Part shown: piece by piece, positions 8,843-17,192 of the stretch
Layout: every line of letters begins with the position of its first letter
How positions within the stretch are numbered: position 1 is the first letter of the stretch
Source: Paenibacillus illinoisensis NBRC 15959
GTDB lineage: Bacteria; Bacillota; Bacilli; Paenibacillales; Paenibacillaceae
Reading direction: 5' to 3'
Length of the DNA: 64,000 bases
Assembly: GCF_004000925.1 (NCBI RefSeq)
Contig: NZ_BIME01000010.1
Coordinates: forward strand, 62,001 to 126,000
Notes under the pieces: model-generated
What the model was told of the DNA's origin: nothing
Database searches by the model: none
The model's input: only the letters and a program-made list of their open reading frames with translations
Made by a program: the position numbers and the translations under genes

Positions 8843-9696
8843 CAACAACGAAGGTAGAACTTCATCTGGGGGCTGCAGGCTTCTGTACCCATCCGGAGTT
8901 TCTGACAATTCGGGGTGGAAGCTTACGGCCAGTGCCCTTTCCTGCAGGCTTTGCCTGTATTATTCATCCCATGCATGGTCCGATGCTGCTGGACACGGGA
9001 TACAGCTCCCGTTTCTTCAAGGAGACGGCACATCTGCCCAATGCGCTGTATCGCCATATTACGCCTGTGGTGTATCGTGAAGAGGACAGTGCGGTACAAT
9101 TCCTTGCTCGGTTAGGGTTAAAAGCGTCGGATATTCGTTACATTATTCTCTCTCATTTTCACGGCGATCATATCGCAGGGGTGCGTGATTTCCCGGAGGC
9201 ACAGTTCATCTATCTGCCCCAAGCGTATGAGGCCGTGCGATCACTCGGCCCGGTTGCTGCAGTGAAATCCGGGTTCTTATCCGGACTTTTGCCGGGAGAT
9301 TTTGCAGACCGTTCTTTGCCCGTGATGAGACAATCAGAGCGATGGACGAAGGCGGGAGACGACTTCCCTTTTTCTGAGGTATACGATCTTTTCGGTGATG
9401 GCAGCCTGCTTGGTGTAGAGGTATCCGGTCACGCAGAAGGCATGATGGGCATCCTGCTCAGCACGGGGGAACAGGAATACTTCCTGTGCGCGGATGCGGT
9501 GTGGTCCAGCCGGGCCTTCCGTGAACAACGCAGACCGCATGTGCTCGCAGGCATCATCATGTCGGATCGATCCGAATACAGAATGAATTTTGACAAACTC
9601 GTGCGGCTGCATCAGCAGTTTCCCGAGATTCGGATTGTACCCAGCCACTGTCTGGAAGCGCTGAATGCGTGGGGGACGGGAGGGAATTACATATGA
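8836..9696 (+). CDS. MBL-fold metallo-hydrolase
   Basis: 286-residue metallo-beta-lactamase-fold enzyme. The zinc motif is HFHGDH in ILSHFHGDHIAG. Further ligands are likely in VSGHAEG and CADAVW, and a C-terminal PSHC is present. Members hydrolyse lactones, thioesters or phosphoesters; the N-terminal GFCTHPEF and LLDTGYSSRF segments resemble the lactonase-like subgroup. In this operon it could release a thioester or lactone intermediate (inference). ATG 8836 has GGAGGG seven bases upstream; a TTG at 8818 is less likely. It overlaps both neighbouring genes by 4-7 bases. Confidence 0.82.
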   Translation: MLTTTKVELHLGAAGFCTHPEFLTIRGGSLRPVPFPAGFACIIHPMHGPMLLDTGYSSRFFKETAHLPNALYRHITPVVYREEDSAVQFLARLGLKASDIRYIILSHFHGDHIAGVRDFPEAQFIYLPQAYEAVRSLGPVAAVKSGFLSGLLPGDFADRSLPVMRQSERWTKAGDDFPFSEVYDLFGDGSLLGVEVSGHAEGMMGILLSTGEQEYFLCADAVWSSRAFREQRRPHVLAGIIMSDRSEYRMNFDKLVRLHQQFPEIRIVPSHCLEALNAWGTGGNYI

Positions 9697-11009
9697 GTAC
9701 CATGCGAATTGTTTATCATTATGCATTGGCACGTGGACTGCGAAAATGGAAATCACGTAAGGAGCTTGAACACTGGCAGGAACGTCAGATCCTTCGGCAT
9801 ATCGGGCGAATTCGTGTACAGTCTCCGTTTTACCGAGAGTGGTGGGGAGATGCTGAAGCATCCGCCTGGAGGAGCTTTCCGATAATCGATAAAAAGATCA
9901 TGATGCAGCATTTCGACCAGCTCAACACGGTCGGGATTTCGAAGAACGAAGCCATGACCCTTGCCGGAGAAAGTGAGGACACACGTGATTTTAAACCCTC
10001 TGTTCAAGGCATTACGGTTGGTCTTTCCTCTGGGACATCTGGGAACCGGGGAGTATTTCTTGTGAGTGAGCGGGAGCAGGATGCCTGGACGGGGACTGTG
10101 CTGGCCAAACTGCTGCCTGGTGGGCTGTGGAAGCCTGCCAAGATTGCTTTTTTCCTGCGGGCTAACAGTAATCTGTATGAAACGGTGCAGCGGGGCAAGC
10201 TGCAATTTCAATATTTTGATCTGCTGAAACCCGTGCATACCTTGGTCGAGCGTATGGAAGAGTATCGTCCCACCGTGTGGGTAGCTCCTCCATCCATGCT
10301 GAGAATGCTGGCCGATGCTTATCAAGCGGGTTCGTTGACCGTGATACCGGAGAAAATCATCTCTGTCGCCGAAGTGTTGGATCCGCTCGATCGCAAGGTG
10401 CTGGAGCGCGTCTTTGGTCAAACGATTCATCAAGTCTACCAATGTACAGAGGGATTTCTGGGTGCGACCTGCCGTCTTGGCACATTGCATTTGAATGAAG
10501 ATATTGTCCATATTGAAAAGGAGTTTATTGATTCCGCTTCCCGGCGATTTGTCCCCATTATTACGGACTTCTCCAGAACATCACAGCCGATAATCCGGTA
10601 TCGGCTGAATGACATTCTAACCGAGGCGGCATTCCCATGTGACTGCGGCTCACCCTTTACCGCCATTGAGCGGATCGAAGGTCGCTGTGATGATACGCTT
10701 TATTTTTCACATCGTCATACCGGTGAGGAGGTACCTGTATTTCCGGACTTCATCACCCGTGCGGTCATTGCTGCCTCCCCGGATCTGGAACACTACCGTG
10801 TTGTTCAGCGCAGGGACGGATCACTGGAAATCGCTCTTCGCCTTGGCGGAGGTGGTGATGATCTCGCGTGGGTGAAAGGCGAGGTGCAGCGTCAACTGCT
10901 GAAACTGGGGGAGCGGCTTGAGTGTGCTGTGCCACAGACGGATTACGTTCCCTATACATTCGAACCGGGAATGACCAAGCTGCGCAGAGTGGAGAGACAA
11001 CGTGGTTGA
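9693..11009 (+). CDS. F390-synthetase-like adenylate-forming enzyme
   Basis: 438-residue AMP-forming enzyme of the CapK/F390-synthetase-like group (TIGR02304-type). Core motifs are visible: the phosphate-binding loop GLSSGTSGNRG, YQCTEG (adenine site), RYRLND (ribose-binding Asp) and IEGRCDD at the hinge. A small cysteine cluster CDCGSPF lies just before the hinge. It is expected to activate a carboxylate as an acyl-adenylate; the acceptor is unknown. ATG 9693 overlaps the previous stop (ATGA) and has GGGAGGGA seven bases upstream. It is the last of the five genes that overlap one another. Confidence 0.82.
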   Translation: MSTMRIVYHYALARGLRKWKSRKELEHWQERQILRHIGRIRVQSPFYREWWGDAEASAWRSFPIIDKKIMMQHFDQLNTVGISKNEAMTLAGESEDTRDFKPSVQGITVGLSSGTSGNRGVFLVSEREQDAWTGTVLAKLLPGGLWKPAKIAFFLRANSNLYETVQRGKLQFQYFDLLKPVHTLVERMEEYRPTVWVAPPSMLRMLADAYQAGSLTVIPEKIISVAEVLDPLDRKVLERVFGQTIHQVYQCTEGFLGATCRLGTLHLNEDIVHIEKEFIDSASRRFVPIITDFSRTSQPIIRYRLNDILTEAAFPCDCGSPFTAIERIEGRCDDTLYFSHRHTGEEVPVFPDFITRAVIAASPDLEHYRVVQRRDGSLEIALRLGGGGDDLAWVKGEVQRQLLKLGERLECAVPQTDYVPYTFEPGMTKLRRVERQRG

Positions 11010-11107
11010 ACTTGGACTTAAGCGAAGCGGATATTCAGCTATGTTCAGTCGTGTGATGATAGAAAGGGAGAAGCTAATCGATTCAATGGAGGAAGGTGGA
11101 CGGGGAG

Positions 11108-11965
11108 ATGGTACAGAACATTAAGGGAGAGACTGCACCTGTAGCGTTAATTACAGGCACCTCGAGTGGGTTCGGCATGCTTACTGCGATTACACTTGCC
11201 AAGCAGGGATACCGGGTTGCCGCAACCATGCGCGATCTGAGCAGGAATGAACAATTAGTCCAGCTGGCAGAACAAGCAGGCATTGCAGATCGATTGCATT
11301 ATATACGTCTGGATGTGACGGATTCGGATTCGGTACAGGCGGCTGTTGCGGCTGTGCTTCAGATGTATGGGCGAATTGACATGTTGGTGAACAATGCAGG
11401 GTTTGCGGTTGGTGGTTTCATTGAGGAAGTAACGATGGACGATTGGCGGCGGCAAATGGAGACGAATTTCTTCGGTCTCATTGCAATGACGCGTGCGGTG
11501 CTTCCGGTCATGCGTGAACAGAAGCGGGGACTCATCATCAATCTCTCCAGTGTCAGCGGTTTGTCGGGATTCCCGGGCTATGCGCCCTATGCTGCTTCCA
11601 AATTTGCCGTGGAAGGTTTCACCGAAAGTCTTCGGCATGAGATGGCTTCGTTTGGCGTAAAGGTAGTCTTGGTTGAGCCGGGAGCGTATCGCACACCCAT
11701 TTGGAATAAAGGGCTCGGTGAAATTCACCGCAATGATGACTCCCCTTATAAAGAAAAGCTGGATGCGGTGCTTCGTTACTCTGCACATGCGGGCCAGACT
11801 GCGCCCGATCCGCAGGAAGTGGCTGACCTGATCGCCCGCATTGCACGGATGCGTGCACCCCGGCTCCGCTATGCACTCGGCAAAGGATCTCGTGTGCTCA
11901 TTGTTGGCAAAACGCTGCTTCCGTGGAAGTGGTTGGAGTGGATTATTGCGCGTGGTCTGAAATAG
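11108..11965 (+). CDS. Classical SDR family oxidoreductase
   Basis: 285-residue short-chain dehydrogenase with TGTSSGFG (cofactor loop), VNNAG, an active-site serine in NLSSVSG and YAASK. It is probably NADP-dependent, because an arginine follows the second strand (ATMRDLSR). The C-terminal tail is hydrophobic and basic (WKWLEWIIARG), suggesting membrane association. The start is ambiguous: GTG 11096 or ATG 11108; the ATG is chosen because an AGGTGG-like site lies seven bases before it. It lies 98 bases after the adenylating enzyme with no terminator between, so it is probably the sixth operon gene. Confidence 0.8.
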   Translation: MVQNIKGETAPVALITGTSSGFGMLTAITLAKQGYRVAATMRDLSRNEQLVQLAEQAGIADRLHYIRLDVTDSDSVQAAVAAVLQMYGRIDMLVNNAGFAVGGFIEEVTMDDWRRQMETNFFGLIAMTRAVLPVMREQKRGLIINLSSVSGLSGFPGYAPYAASKFAVEGFTESLRHEMASFGVKVVLVEPGAYRTPIWNKGLGEIHRNDDSPYKEKLDAVLRYSAHAGQTAPDPQEVADLIARIARMRAPRLRYALGKGSRVLIVGKTLLPWKWLEWIIARGLK

Positions 11966-12004
11966 GGCAGACTTAATAAATTTAAGTCAGGAGGGGCCCT
12001 GAGC

Positions 12005-12127
12005 TTGTTCGAAGTCATCGTGATTGTATTGCTTTTAGCCGTTGTAGGACTGTTATTCCGGATCAACAGCAAGCTTCCTGAACGTGATTGGGTGAAGGAA
12101 GCGATGGAACGAGACGCGTCGAAATAA
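12005..12127 (+). CDS. Small single-pass membrane protein
   Basis: 40-residue frame with one strongly hydrophobic segment (residues 3-18, Ile/Val/Leu rich) followed by a charged, probably cytoplasmic tail (RINSKLPERDW, then KEAMERDASK). TTG 12005 has AGGAGGGG eight bases upstream. It sits 39 bases after the SDR gene and 20 bases before the DJ-1 gene, with no terminator in either gap, so it appears to be part of the same run of genes. It resembles small DUF-type membrane peptides often annotated as hypothetical. Function unknown. Confidence 0.55.
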   Translation: MFEVIVIVLLLAVVGLLFRINSKLPERDWVKEAMERDASK

Positions 12128-12147
12128 AAACATGGGAGGTTTTCACG

Positions 12148-12729
12148 TTGAAAATTGCTTTTGTTTTGTTTGATGGTTTAACCTTTCTTGATTTTGCAGG
12201 ATTTTATGATGTGATCAACCGGCTGAATTTCTTTGAACCAACCAACGGCAGTACATGGGAAACTTGCGCGATGACCGATCAGGTCACGGACGAATCCGGA
12301 TTAACGCTCCAAGTGGATCGAGTGAAGCCGGACTTGGGCGAGTACGATATGGTTTTTGTTCCTGGTGGCATGGGTACGCGCAAGCTTCGGTTTGATGAAG
12401 CATTCGTGGGATGGCTGAAACAGGCAGAGAAGGTTCCGATGAAGGTGTCGGTATGTACGGGCTCATTGTTGCTGGGTGCGGCAGGTTTTCTCTCTGGTAA
12501 GAAGGCTACGACTCATCCTAATGTGTATGATCTACTGCAGCCGTACACAGACGAGGTCATCCAGACCCGGATTGTCAAGGACGGAAATGTCATTACAGCC
12601 GGCGGTGTCGCCACGTCGATTGATCTCGGAATTTACGTACTTGGATTGCTTGCCGGACGGGAGGCAGCCGAGAATGTGAAGCGGCAGATCGACTATCCTT
12701 ACGAGATGCAAGGAGTGATCGAAGAATGA
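12148..12729 (+). CDS. DJ-1/PfpI family protein
   Basis: 193-residue class I glutamine-amidotransferase-like protein. The nucleophile elbow is VCTGSLLLGAAG, with the reactive cysteine in KVSVCTGS and the conserved N-terminal glutamate region replaced by DGLTFLDFAG. Such proteins act as glyoxalases, deglycases, hydratases or transcription-related amidases, and the substrate cannot be told here. TTG 12148 is chosen: GGGAGG lies eight bases upstream and the first strand follows immediately. A longer frame from 12088 would overlap the small membrane protein. It is coupled (ATGA) to the acetyltransferase that follows. Confidence 0.82.
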   Translation: MKIAFVLFDGLTFLDFAGFYDVINRLNFFEPTNGSTWETCAMTDQVTDESGLTLQVDRVKPDLGEYDMVFVPGGMGTRKLRFDEAFVGWLKQAEKVPMKVSVCTGSLLLGAAGFLSGKKATTHPNVYDLLQPYTDEVIQTRIVKDGNVITAGGVATSIDLGIYVLGLLAGREAAENVKRQIDYPYEMQGVIEE

Positions 12730-13274
12730 GTGAAGATATCAAGCAGAGCAGGTTCAATATCCGCAATATTCGGCGCGATGAAGCGGATCAATACTGGTCT
12801 TTGCGTCTGGAGGCGTTGAAAAATCATCCGGAGTCCTTCGGAGCATCATACGAGTTGTCTGTTCAGCTTCCCATGAGTGAAGTGCAGGATCGCATACATA
12901 ACGAGCCCGATGATTACATCCTTGGAGCCTATACAGCAGAAGGAACACTGGTTGGAATGATGGGTTTCAAGAGAGAATACGGCCTCAAACTCAGGCACAA
13001 GGGATTCATCTGGGGAGTGTACGTGGCTCCGCAATATCGAGGGCATGGGCTTGCTTCAAGGTTGCTCCGAGAAGTATTGAAGCGGGGAGAGACACTGGAG
13101 GGCATCAGGCAAATTAACCTGAGTGTGGTTACAACGAATGAATCAGCCAGACGGTTATACGAAAAATACGGATTCGAAACGTATGGCATAGAGAATTATG
13201 CTCTTGAAGTTGAGGGACAAGGGTATGATGAAGCCCATATGACATATGTTTATCCATCTGTGAGGTCCATATGA
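12726..13274 (+). CDS. GNAT family N-acetyltransferase
   Basis: 182-residue GCN5-related acetyltransferase. The acetyl-CoA pyrophosphate loop reads YRGHGLASRL (Q/RxxGxG/A type) after the V-shaped strand pair WGVYVAPQ, and the C-terminal NESARRLYEKYGF is the usual substrate-side motif. The substrate (protein, amine or antibiotic) is unknown. It overlaps the DJ-1 stop by four bases and its own stop overlaps the kinase-like gene, so the three are translated from one message. Confidence 0.85.
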   Translation: MSEDIKQSRFNIRNIRRDEADQYWSLRLEALKNHPESFGASYELSVQLPMSEVQDRIHNEPDDYILGAYTAEGTLVGMMGFKREYGLKLRHKGFIWGVYVAPQYRGHGLASRLLREVLKRGETLEGIRQINLSVVTTNESARRLYEKYGFETYGIENYALEVEGQGYDEAHMTYVYPSVRSI

Positions 13275-14170
13275 CAGATACGGTTCATCTTGAAGTGGAC
13301 GGTAATGCCTTTGTATTACAAGAGCCCCATTCTTTCGAATGGTTACGGCCCTTGGGCAAGGTATTTCGCGTATTTGATCAGCAGGATTCCGGCAATCTGT
13401 CCTTTGGTATGATACAGGAGGACGGTACAAGGCTCTTTGTTAAATATGCGGGAGCACGTACCATTCATGCGAGTACACTTAATAGTCCGCCGGAAGCCAT
13501 CAGTAGTTTGAGATCTTCTGTTTCAGTCTACGAGGATTTGAAGCATGACGCTTTGATTCGACTAAGAGATCATTTTGCAACGGAACAGGGTTATGTCTGT
13601 GTATTTGATTGGGTGGATGGAGAATGTCTGCATTCCCAGTGGTATTTTCCGGCTCCAGCGAAATATGAAGATCCGCGTTCACCGTATTATCGTTTCAGGC
13701 AGCTCCCTATTAAGATACAGATTCAGGCGATGGAGCAGATTTTGAATTTTCATATTGAGGTGGAACGAAAAGGGTATGTGGCTGTTGATTTTTACGATGG
13801 CAGTCTGATCTATGATTTTGAACAGGATACGATCAAGATTTGTGATATCGATCTGTATCAGAAGGGTTCGTTTACCAATACCATGGGACGCATGTGGGGC
13901 TCATCCCGCTTCATGTCTCCCGAGGAGTTTGAATTCGGTGCTCCCATGGATGGTGTAACCAATGTATTCAACATGGGTGCAACGGCGTTCGTAATGCTTG
14001 GTGGAGAGAAGGACCGTTCATATGCCAAGTGGAAGGCTGGAGAAGCCTTATATCAGGTTGTAATTCGAGCAGTGGATCCTGATCGGGCCCGTCGCTATGC
14101 ATCCGTGAAGGAACTCGGTGAAGCCTGGAAGCTGGCGGTAAGACAGGATGAATGTATTGCTGGTGAATGA
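13271..14170 (+). CDS. Atypical serine/threonine kinase-like protein
   Basis: 299-residue protein with a degenerate eukaryotic-type kinase fold. A likely ATP-site lysine is present in LFVKYAG. The catalytic-loop equivalent reads VDFYDGSLIYDF, so HRDxKxxN is reduced to D with Tyr and Ser in place of Lys and Asn. The metal loop is CDIDLY instead of DFG. A later MSPEEFEFGAP resembles the APE segment. It may be a weak kinase, a small-molecule kinase or a pseudokinase. It overlaps the acetyltransferase gene by 4 bases. No transmembrane segment is visible. Confidence 0.7.
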   Translation: MTDTVHLEVDGNAFVLQEPHSFEWLRPLGKVFRVFDQQDSGNLSFGMIQEDGTRLFVKYAGARTIHASTLNSPPEAISSLRSSVSVYEDLKHDALIRLRDHFATEQGYVCVFDWVDGECLHSQWYFPAPAKYEDPRSPYYRFRQLPIKIQIQAMEQILNFHIEVERKGYVAVDFYDGSLIYDFEQDTIKICDIDLYQKGSFTNTMGRMWGSSRFMSPEEFEFGAPMDGVTNVFNMGATAFVMLGGEKDRSYAKWKAGEALYQVVIRAVDPDRARRYASVKELGEAWKLAVRQDECIAGE

Positions 14171-14281
14171 TGGATCCAAAAAATTCAGTTCAGTATTTTC
14201 TCCATTAGGAATTACCAGTTTGCATTCGTATCTCCCTAGAATATACCGTATAATGGAAATTAATGAGGGAGGTGCAGTTCT

Positions 14282-14647
14282 TTGTGCAGATATGCCATGT
14301 CAGGGCCATACAAAGACACGTATGCCTGTTTCGACTGCCGCAAATCATTTAAGCAAACATCGAGACATGATCTCGCTCCTGAAGTGTATGAAAGGCTTGA
14401 ATGTAAATGCCCGCAGTGTGCGGCACCCATGGTTAGCATGGGAAAAGATTTTAGAGCACCGAAGCAAAGTGATCTGAAGCAATGGAAGAAGGTAGCAACG
14501 CTTTATCGCCACGGATTCACCTACCATAGTTGTGGCTGCGGGCCCGGATATCGTCCGGCTGAATTGCGGGAACTGGCCGAGTTTCTGGAAAAGTCCGTTC
14601 ATAAACGAAGTGAAGGCGAACGGTTATTACTAAGGCTGGTTGAATAA
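14282..14647 (+). CDS. Zinc-ribbon-containing hypothetical protein
   Basis: 121-residue protein with two CxxC pairs, YACFDC and CPQC (residues about 16-19 and 43-46), spaced like a zinc ribbon. A C-terminal CGCGPGYRP follows. Together these could bind one zinc. I do not recognise the family. TTG 14282 is chosen because GGGAGG lies nine bases upstream; no ATG retains the first CxxC with a ribosome site. The stop at 14647 nearly abuts the next acetyltransferase, suggesting a shared transcript. Confidence 0.6.
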   Translation: MCRYAMSGPYKDTYACFDCRKSFKQTSRHDLAPEVYERLECKCPQCAAPMVSMGKDFRAPKQSDLKQWKKVATLYRHGFTYHSCGCGPGYRPAELRELAEFLEKSVHKRSEGERLLLRLVE

Positions 14648-14648
14648 T

Positions 14649-15344
14649 ATGGATTCCCTATTCAATATTGAACCGCCTGACTTGATGAAAATACAGGTAC
14701 AAACACTATATACGATGAACACGCAGCAGCGTCTGACTCGCATTAACGAACCGGAAGGCGGGCATGCGCCTGCCTTGTTTATTGGCATGACTTCCGCGGG
14801 CCTTCTACCTTATTATCATGAGGACCTGCCGCCAAACCTTACGGATCAGCTGGCGACTGAAGCGAAGCTTCCGCTTGACATTCCAAAGCTTCTAGGGACG
14901 ATAGAGGCTTATAAGCCCGTCAAGAATCTATGGATGGGGCCTGCCTTTGTTTTCCGGGAGAAATGGGATAAGTGGCATTCACGTGTGCAGCTTATTGACC
15001 GCCATCATACGTTTTTGCTGGAAGAGCATTTTCACGATCTCATCGGACGCTTGCATGCGAAAGCACCTGTAGTCGCTTATGTTATTGGAGCTTCCGCCGT
15101 AGCCGTATGCTGCTCTGCCCGAACTTCGGAGCTGGGCGCAGAAGCGAGCCTGCATACAATTCCTGCGTACAGAGGACATGGATATGGGGTGGAGGCGGTC
15201 AAATGCTGGCAGTACCACGTGCAAGAGAGCGGACGTATTCCTCTCTACAGTACATCCTGGGACAATCTTTCCTCGCAGCAGGTGGCCCGCAAACTGGGAC
15301 TGTACCAATACGGCATGGATTTCAGCATTACGACTTCGTCATAG
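14649..15344 (+). CDS. GNAT-like acetyltransferase
   Basis: 231-residue protein. The N-terminal half is poorly conserved (NIEPPDLMKIQ onward); the C-terminal half shows a GNAT/FR47-type acetyl-CoA site (TIPAYRGHGYGVEAV) and a substrate-side SSQQVARKLGLYQYG. The target is unknown. The ATG at 14649 lies two bases after the upstream stop, consistent with coupling; a TTG at 14640 is an alternative. Confidence 0.7.
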   Translation: MDSLFNIEPPDLMKIQVQTLYTMNTQQRLTRINEPEGGHAPALFIGMTSAGLLPYYHEDLPPNLTDQLATEAKLPLDIPKLLGTIEAYKPVKNLWMGPAFVFREKWDKWHSRVQLIDRHHTFLLEEHFHDLIGRLHAKAPVVAYVIGASAVAVCCSARTSELGAEASLHTIPAYRGHGYGVEAVKCWQYHVQESGRIPLYSTSWDNLSSQQVARKLGLYQYGMDFSITTSS

Positions 15345-15435
15345 AGGGTGAACCCGGTGATTCGGATATATGTACAAAAGGATCTGCAACATGTCATTGA
15401 AGCTCATATCCGTATTTACCGGGAGGAGTATAATT

Positions 15436-15876
15436 ATGAAGACAGAGCCTGAATATGCGCAGAATACCATTGCGGGAGTCTTGTTTCGCGGGACGTTTTG
15501 CTGGTATGTAACTGAGCGGGAGTACTGGTTTTTGAATGTGGAGATGGAGGAACGGTTCGGCATTGAAATACTGAACGAGGAAACCGCTGCAGCATTCTTG
15601 CAGACTATTCAGGATGAGCGAGTAACCGCCGCAGAGCTGCGAGACCGTCTCTATCAATTTAGGAAGCAGCATCCAGAAGGTGACGAGTGGTTGAAGTTTG
15701 TACCGTCATTCCTTGTGGATTTTGACCAAAGACAGTTTTGCTCCATGTTTCCCGAGCCGGCGTCTTTCGAACATTACATGCCTCAGGGCTGGGTTATATC
15801 CTATGTGGATTTCCTGGATCGGGTGCCTGAGGAGCAGCGGTACTGGGAAATGAATGGCAGGTCCCTATTTCGTTAA
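15436..15876 (+). CDS. Hypothetical protein
   Basis: 146-residue acidic protein of unknown family, with several aromatic clusters (CWYVTEREYWFLN, FVPSFLVDFDQRQF, QGWVISYVDFLDRV). The composition and length resemble small cytosolic proteins found in Firmicute accessory regions, including some immunity-type proteins, but no named motif is visible. The frame is open from 15370, but ATG 15436 has GGGAGGA eight bases upstream and is preferred. It lies between the acetyltransferase and a lipoprotein gene. Confidence 0.5.
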   Translation: MKTEPEYAQNTIAGVLFRGTFCWYVTEREYWFLNVEMEERFGIEILNEETAAAFLQTIQDERVTAAELRDRLYQFRKQHPEGDEWLKFVPSFLVDFDQRQFCSMFPEPASFEHYMPQGWVISYVDFLDRVPEEQRYWEMNGRSLFR

Positions 15877-15900
15877 ACTTTTGTTGAAAGGCGTGGTCCG

Positions 15901-16287
15901 ATGATACGTAAACATTTGGTACGCAGCCTGGTATCCCTGAGTATTGTAATTATGGTGGGAGCGTGCTCGGTCCAGACCGAAGAACAGAGTATATCAGGGG
16001 TGATTGAGCACAGCCTGCAGGAAATGGTTAATGAATCTGTAATCATGAGCAGCAGTAATCCTAACGATTATATTACAGGCAGCCCGGAGGCGTATGGACT
16101 GATCCTGAATACGGGTGAGGAAGGGCTGCATGTTCTTTTACAGAAACTTGAGTCCAGCTCCGATAACGGTCTAAGGGAATGGATTATGGCTCAGGCAAGT
16201 ACGGAGCTGCTCGGGGAGCGGAATTCCGTGAACGAGTGGAACAGTGGCAAAGACTGGCTTAGACAGTATAAAATGAATGAAGAATAA
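15901..16287 (+). CDS. Putative lipoprotein
   Basis: 128-residue exported lipoprotein. It has a basic N-region (MIRKHLVR), a hydrophobic core and the lipobox VGAC with cysteine at residue 22, which would be diacylated and cleaved by signal peptidase II. The mature part is short, acidic and shows no known domain. It starts 24 bases after the previous stop with an AAAGGCGTGG ribosome site. It ends about 100 bases before murI. Function unknown. Confidence 0.65.
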   Translation: MIRKHLVRSLVSLSIVIMVGACSVQTEEQSISGVIEHSLQEMVNESVIMSSSNPNDYITGSPEAYGLILNTGEEGLHVLLQKLESSSDNGLREWIMAQASTELLGERNSVNEWNSGKDWLRQYKMNEE

Positions 16288-16385
16288 TAGTTCTCTAGAA
16301 CAATCCTCACCTCCAGTCATCATGAGCAGGAAATACAGGTTCCTGGACCTGGTACCCAAAAGAATACGTTATAGAGGTGAAACCC

Positions 16386-17168
16386 TTGAATAAGAAAATT
16401 GCATTTTTTGACTCGGGCATCGGCGGTTTAACCGTCCTACATGAAGCTTTACAGCAGCTGCCTGAAGAACAATTTTTGTATTATGCAGATACGCTTCATG
16501 TCCCCTACGGAACCAAATCGGCCGATGAAGTAAGAGGGCATGTCTTTGATTGCGCGGAAGCGATCGTGCGGGAACATGTAAAAGCAATCGTGGTTGCTTG
16601 CAATACGGCGACAAGTCTGGCGGTAAAAGATTTACGTGCCAGGTATGATATCCCCGTCATCGGGATGGAGCCTGCGGTGAAGCCGGCTGTAGAGATGAAC
16701 CGTGAAAGCGGGAGGAGAGTTCTCGTATTTGCAACGGCACTGACCTTGAGTCAGAGCAAATATAACGAACTCGTATCCCGCGTGGATGACCATCACAGTG
16801 TGGATTCCATGCCACTGCCTGAACTCGTGGAATGGTGTGAACGGCTGGATTTTAATCCGGAAAAAAGTGCTGCGTATTTTCGCCGGAAATTGGCTGATCT
16901 GGATCTGGATTCATACGGTACGGTTGTACTTGGTTGTACACATTATCCGTTCTATTCACATATCCTCCGGACAGTACTTCCGGAACATGTACAGATTATT
17001 GATGGCAGTGCAGGCACGGTCAACCGTCTGAAGCATTTGCTTGAGTTGACGGAACAGCATGGGAAGAGACCGGAGGAGCAGGTTACATTTTTGAGTTCAG
17101 GAGGACAATTGGAAGATCAGGAGAAAATGAAGGCTGCTCTTCGGTATCTTGACACGATGTCCAGATGA
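16386..17168 (+). CDS. murI: Glutamate racemase
   Basis: 260 residues, the normal length for MurI/RacE. It interconverts L- and D-glutamate for peptidoglycan. DSGIGGLTV lies at the N-terminus; the two catalytic cysteines lie in VACNTATS and LGCTHYPF, and the VPYGTKS loop is present. The start is taken as TTG 16386, with AGAGGTG seven bases upstream; an alternative GTG at 16377 would leave almost no ribosome-site spacing. It is followed after 24 bases by a histidine-phosphatase gene. Confidence 0.9.
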   Translation: MNKKIAFFDSGIGGLTVLHEALQQLPEEQFLYYADTLHVPYGTKSADEVRGHVFDCAEAIVREHVKAIVVACNTATSLAVKDLRARYDIPVIGMEPAVKPAVEMNRESGRRVLVFATALTLSQSKYNELVSRVDDHHSVDSMPLPELVEWCERLDFNPEKSAAYFRRKLADLDLDSYGTVVLGCTHYPFYSHILRTVLPEHVQIIDGSAGTVNRLKHLLELTEQHGKRPEEQVTFLSSGGQLEDQEKMKAALRYLDTMSR

Positions 17169-17192
17169 GCTGTACCAGAGGAGGAGAGAATC

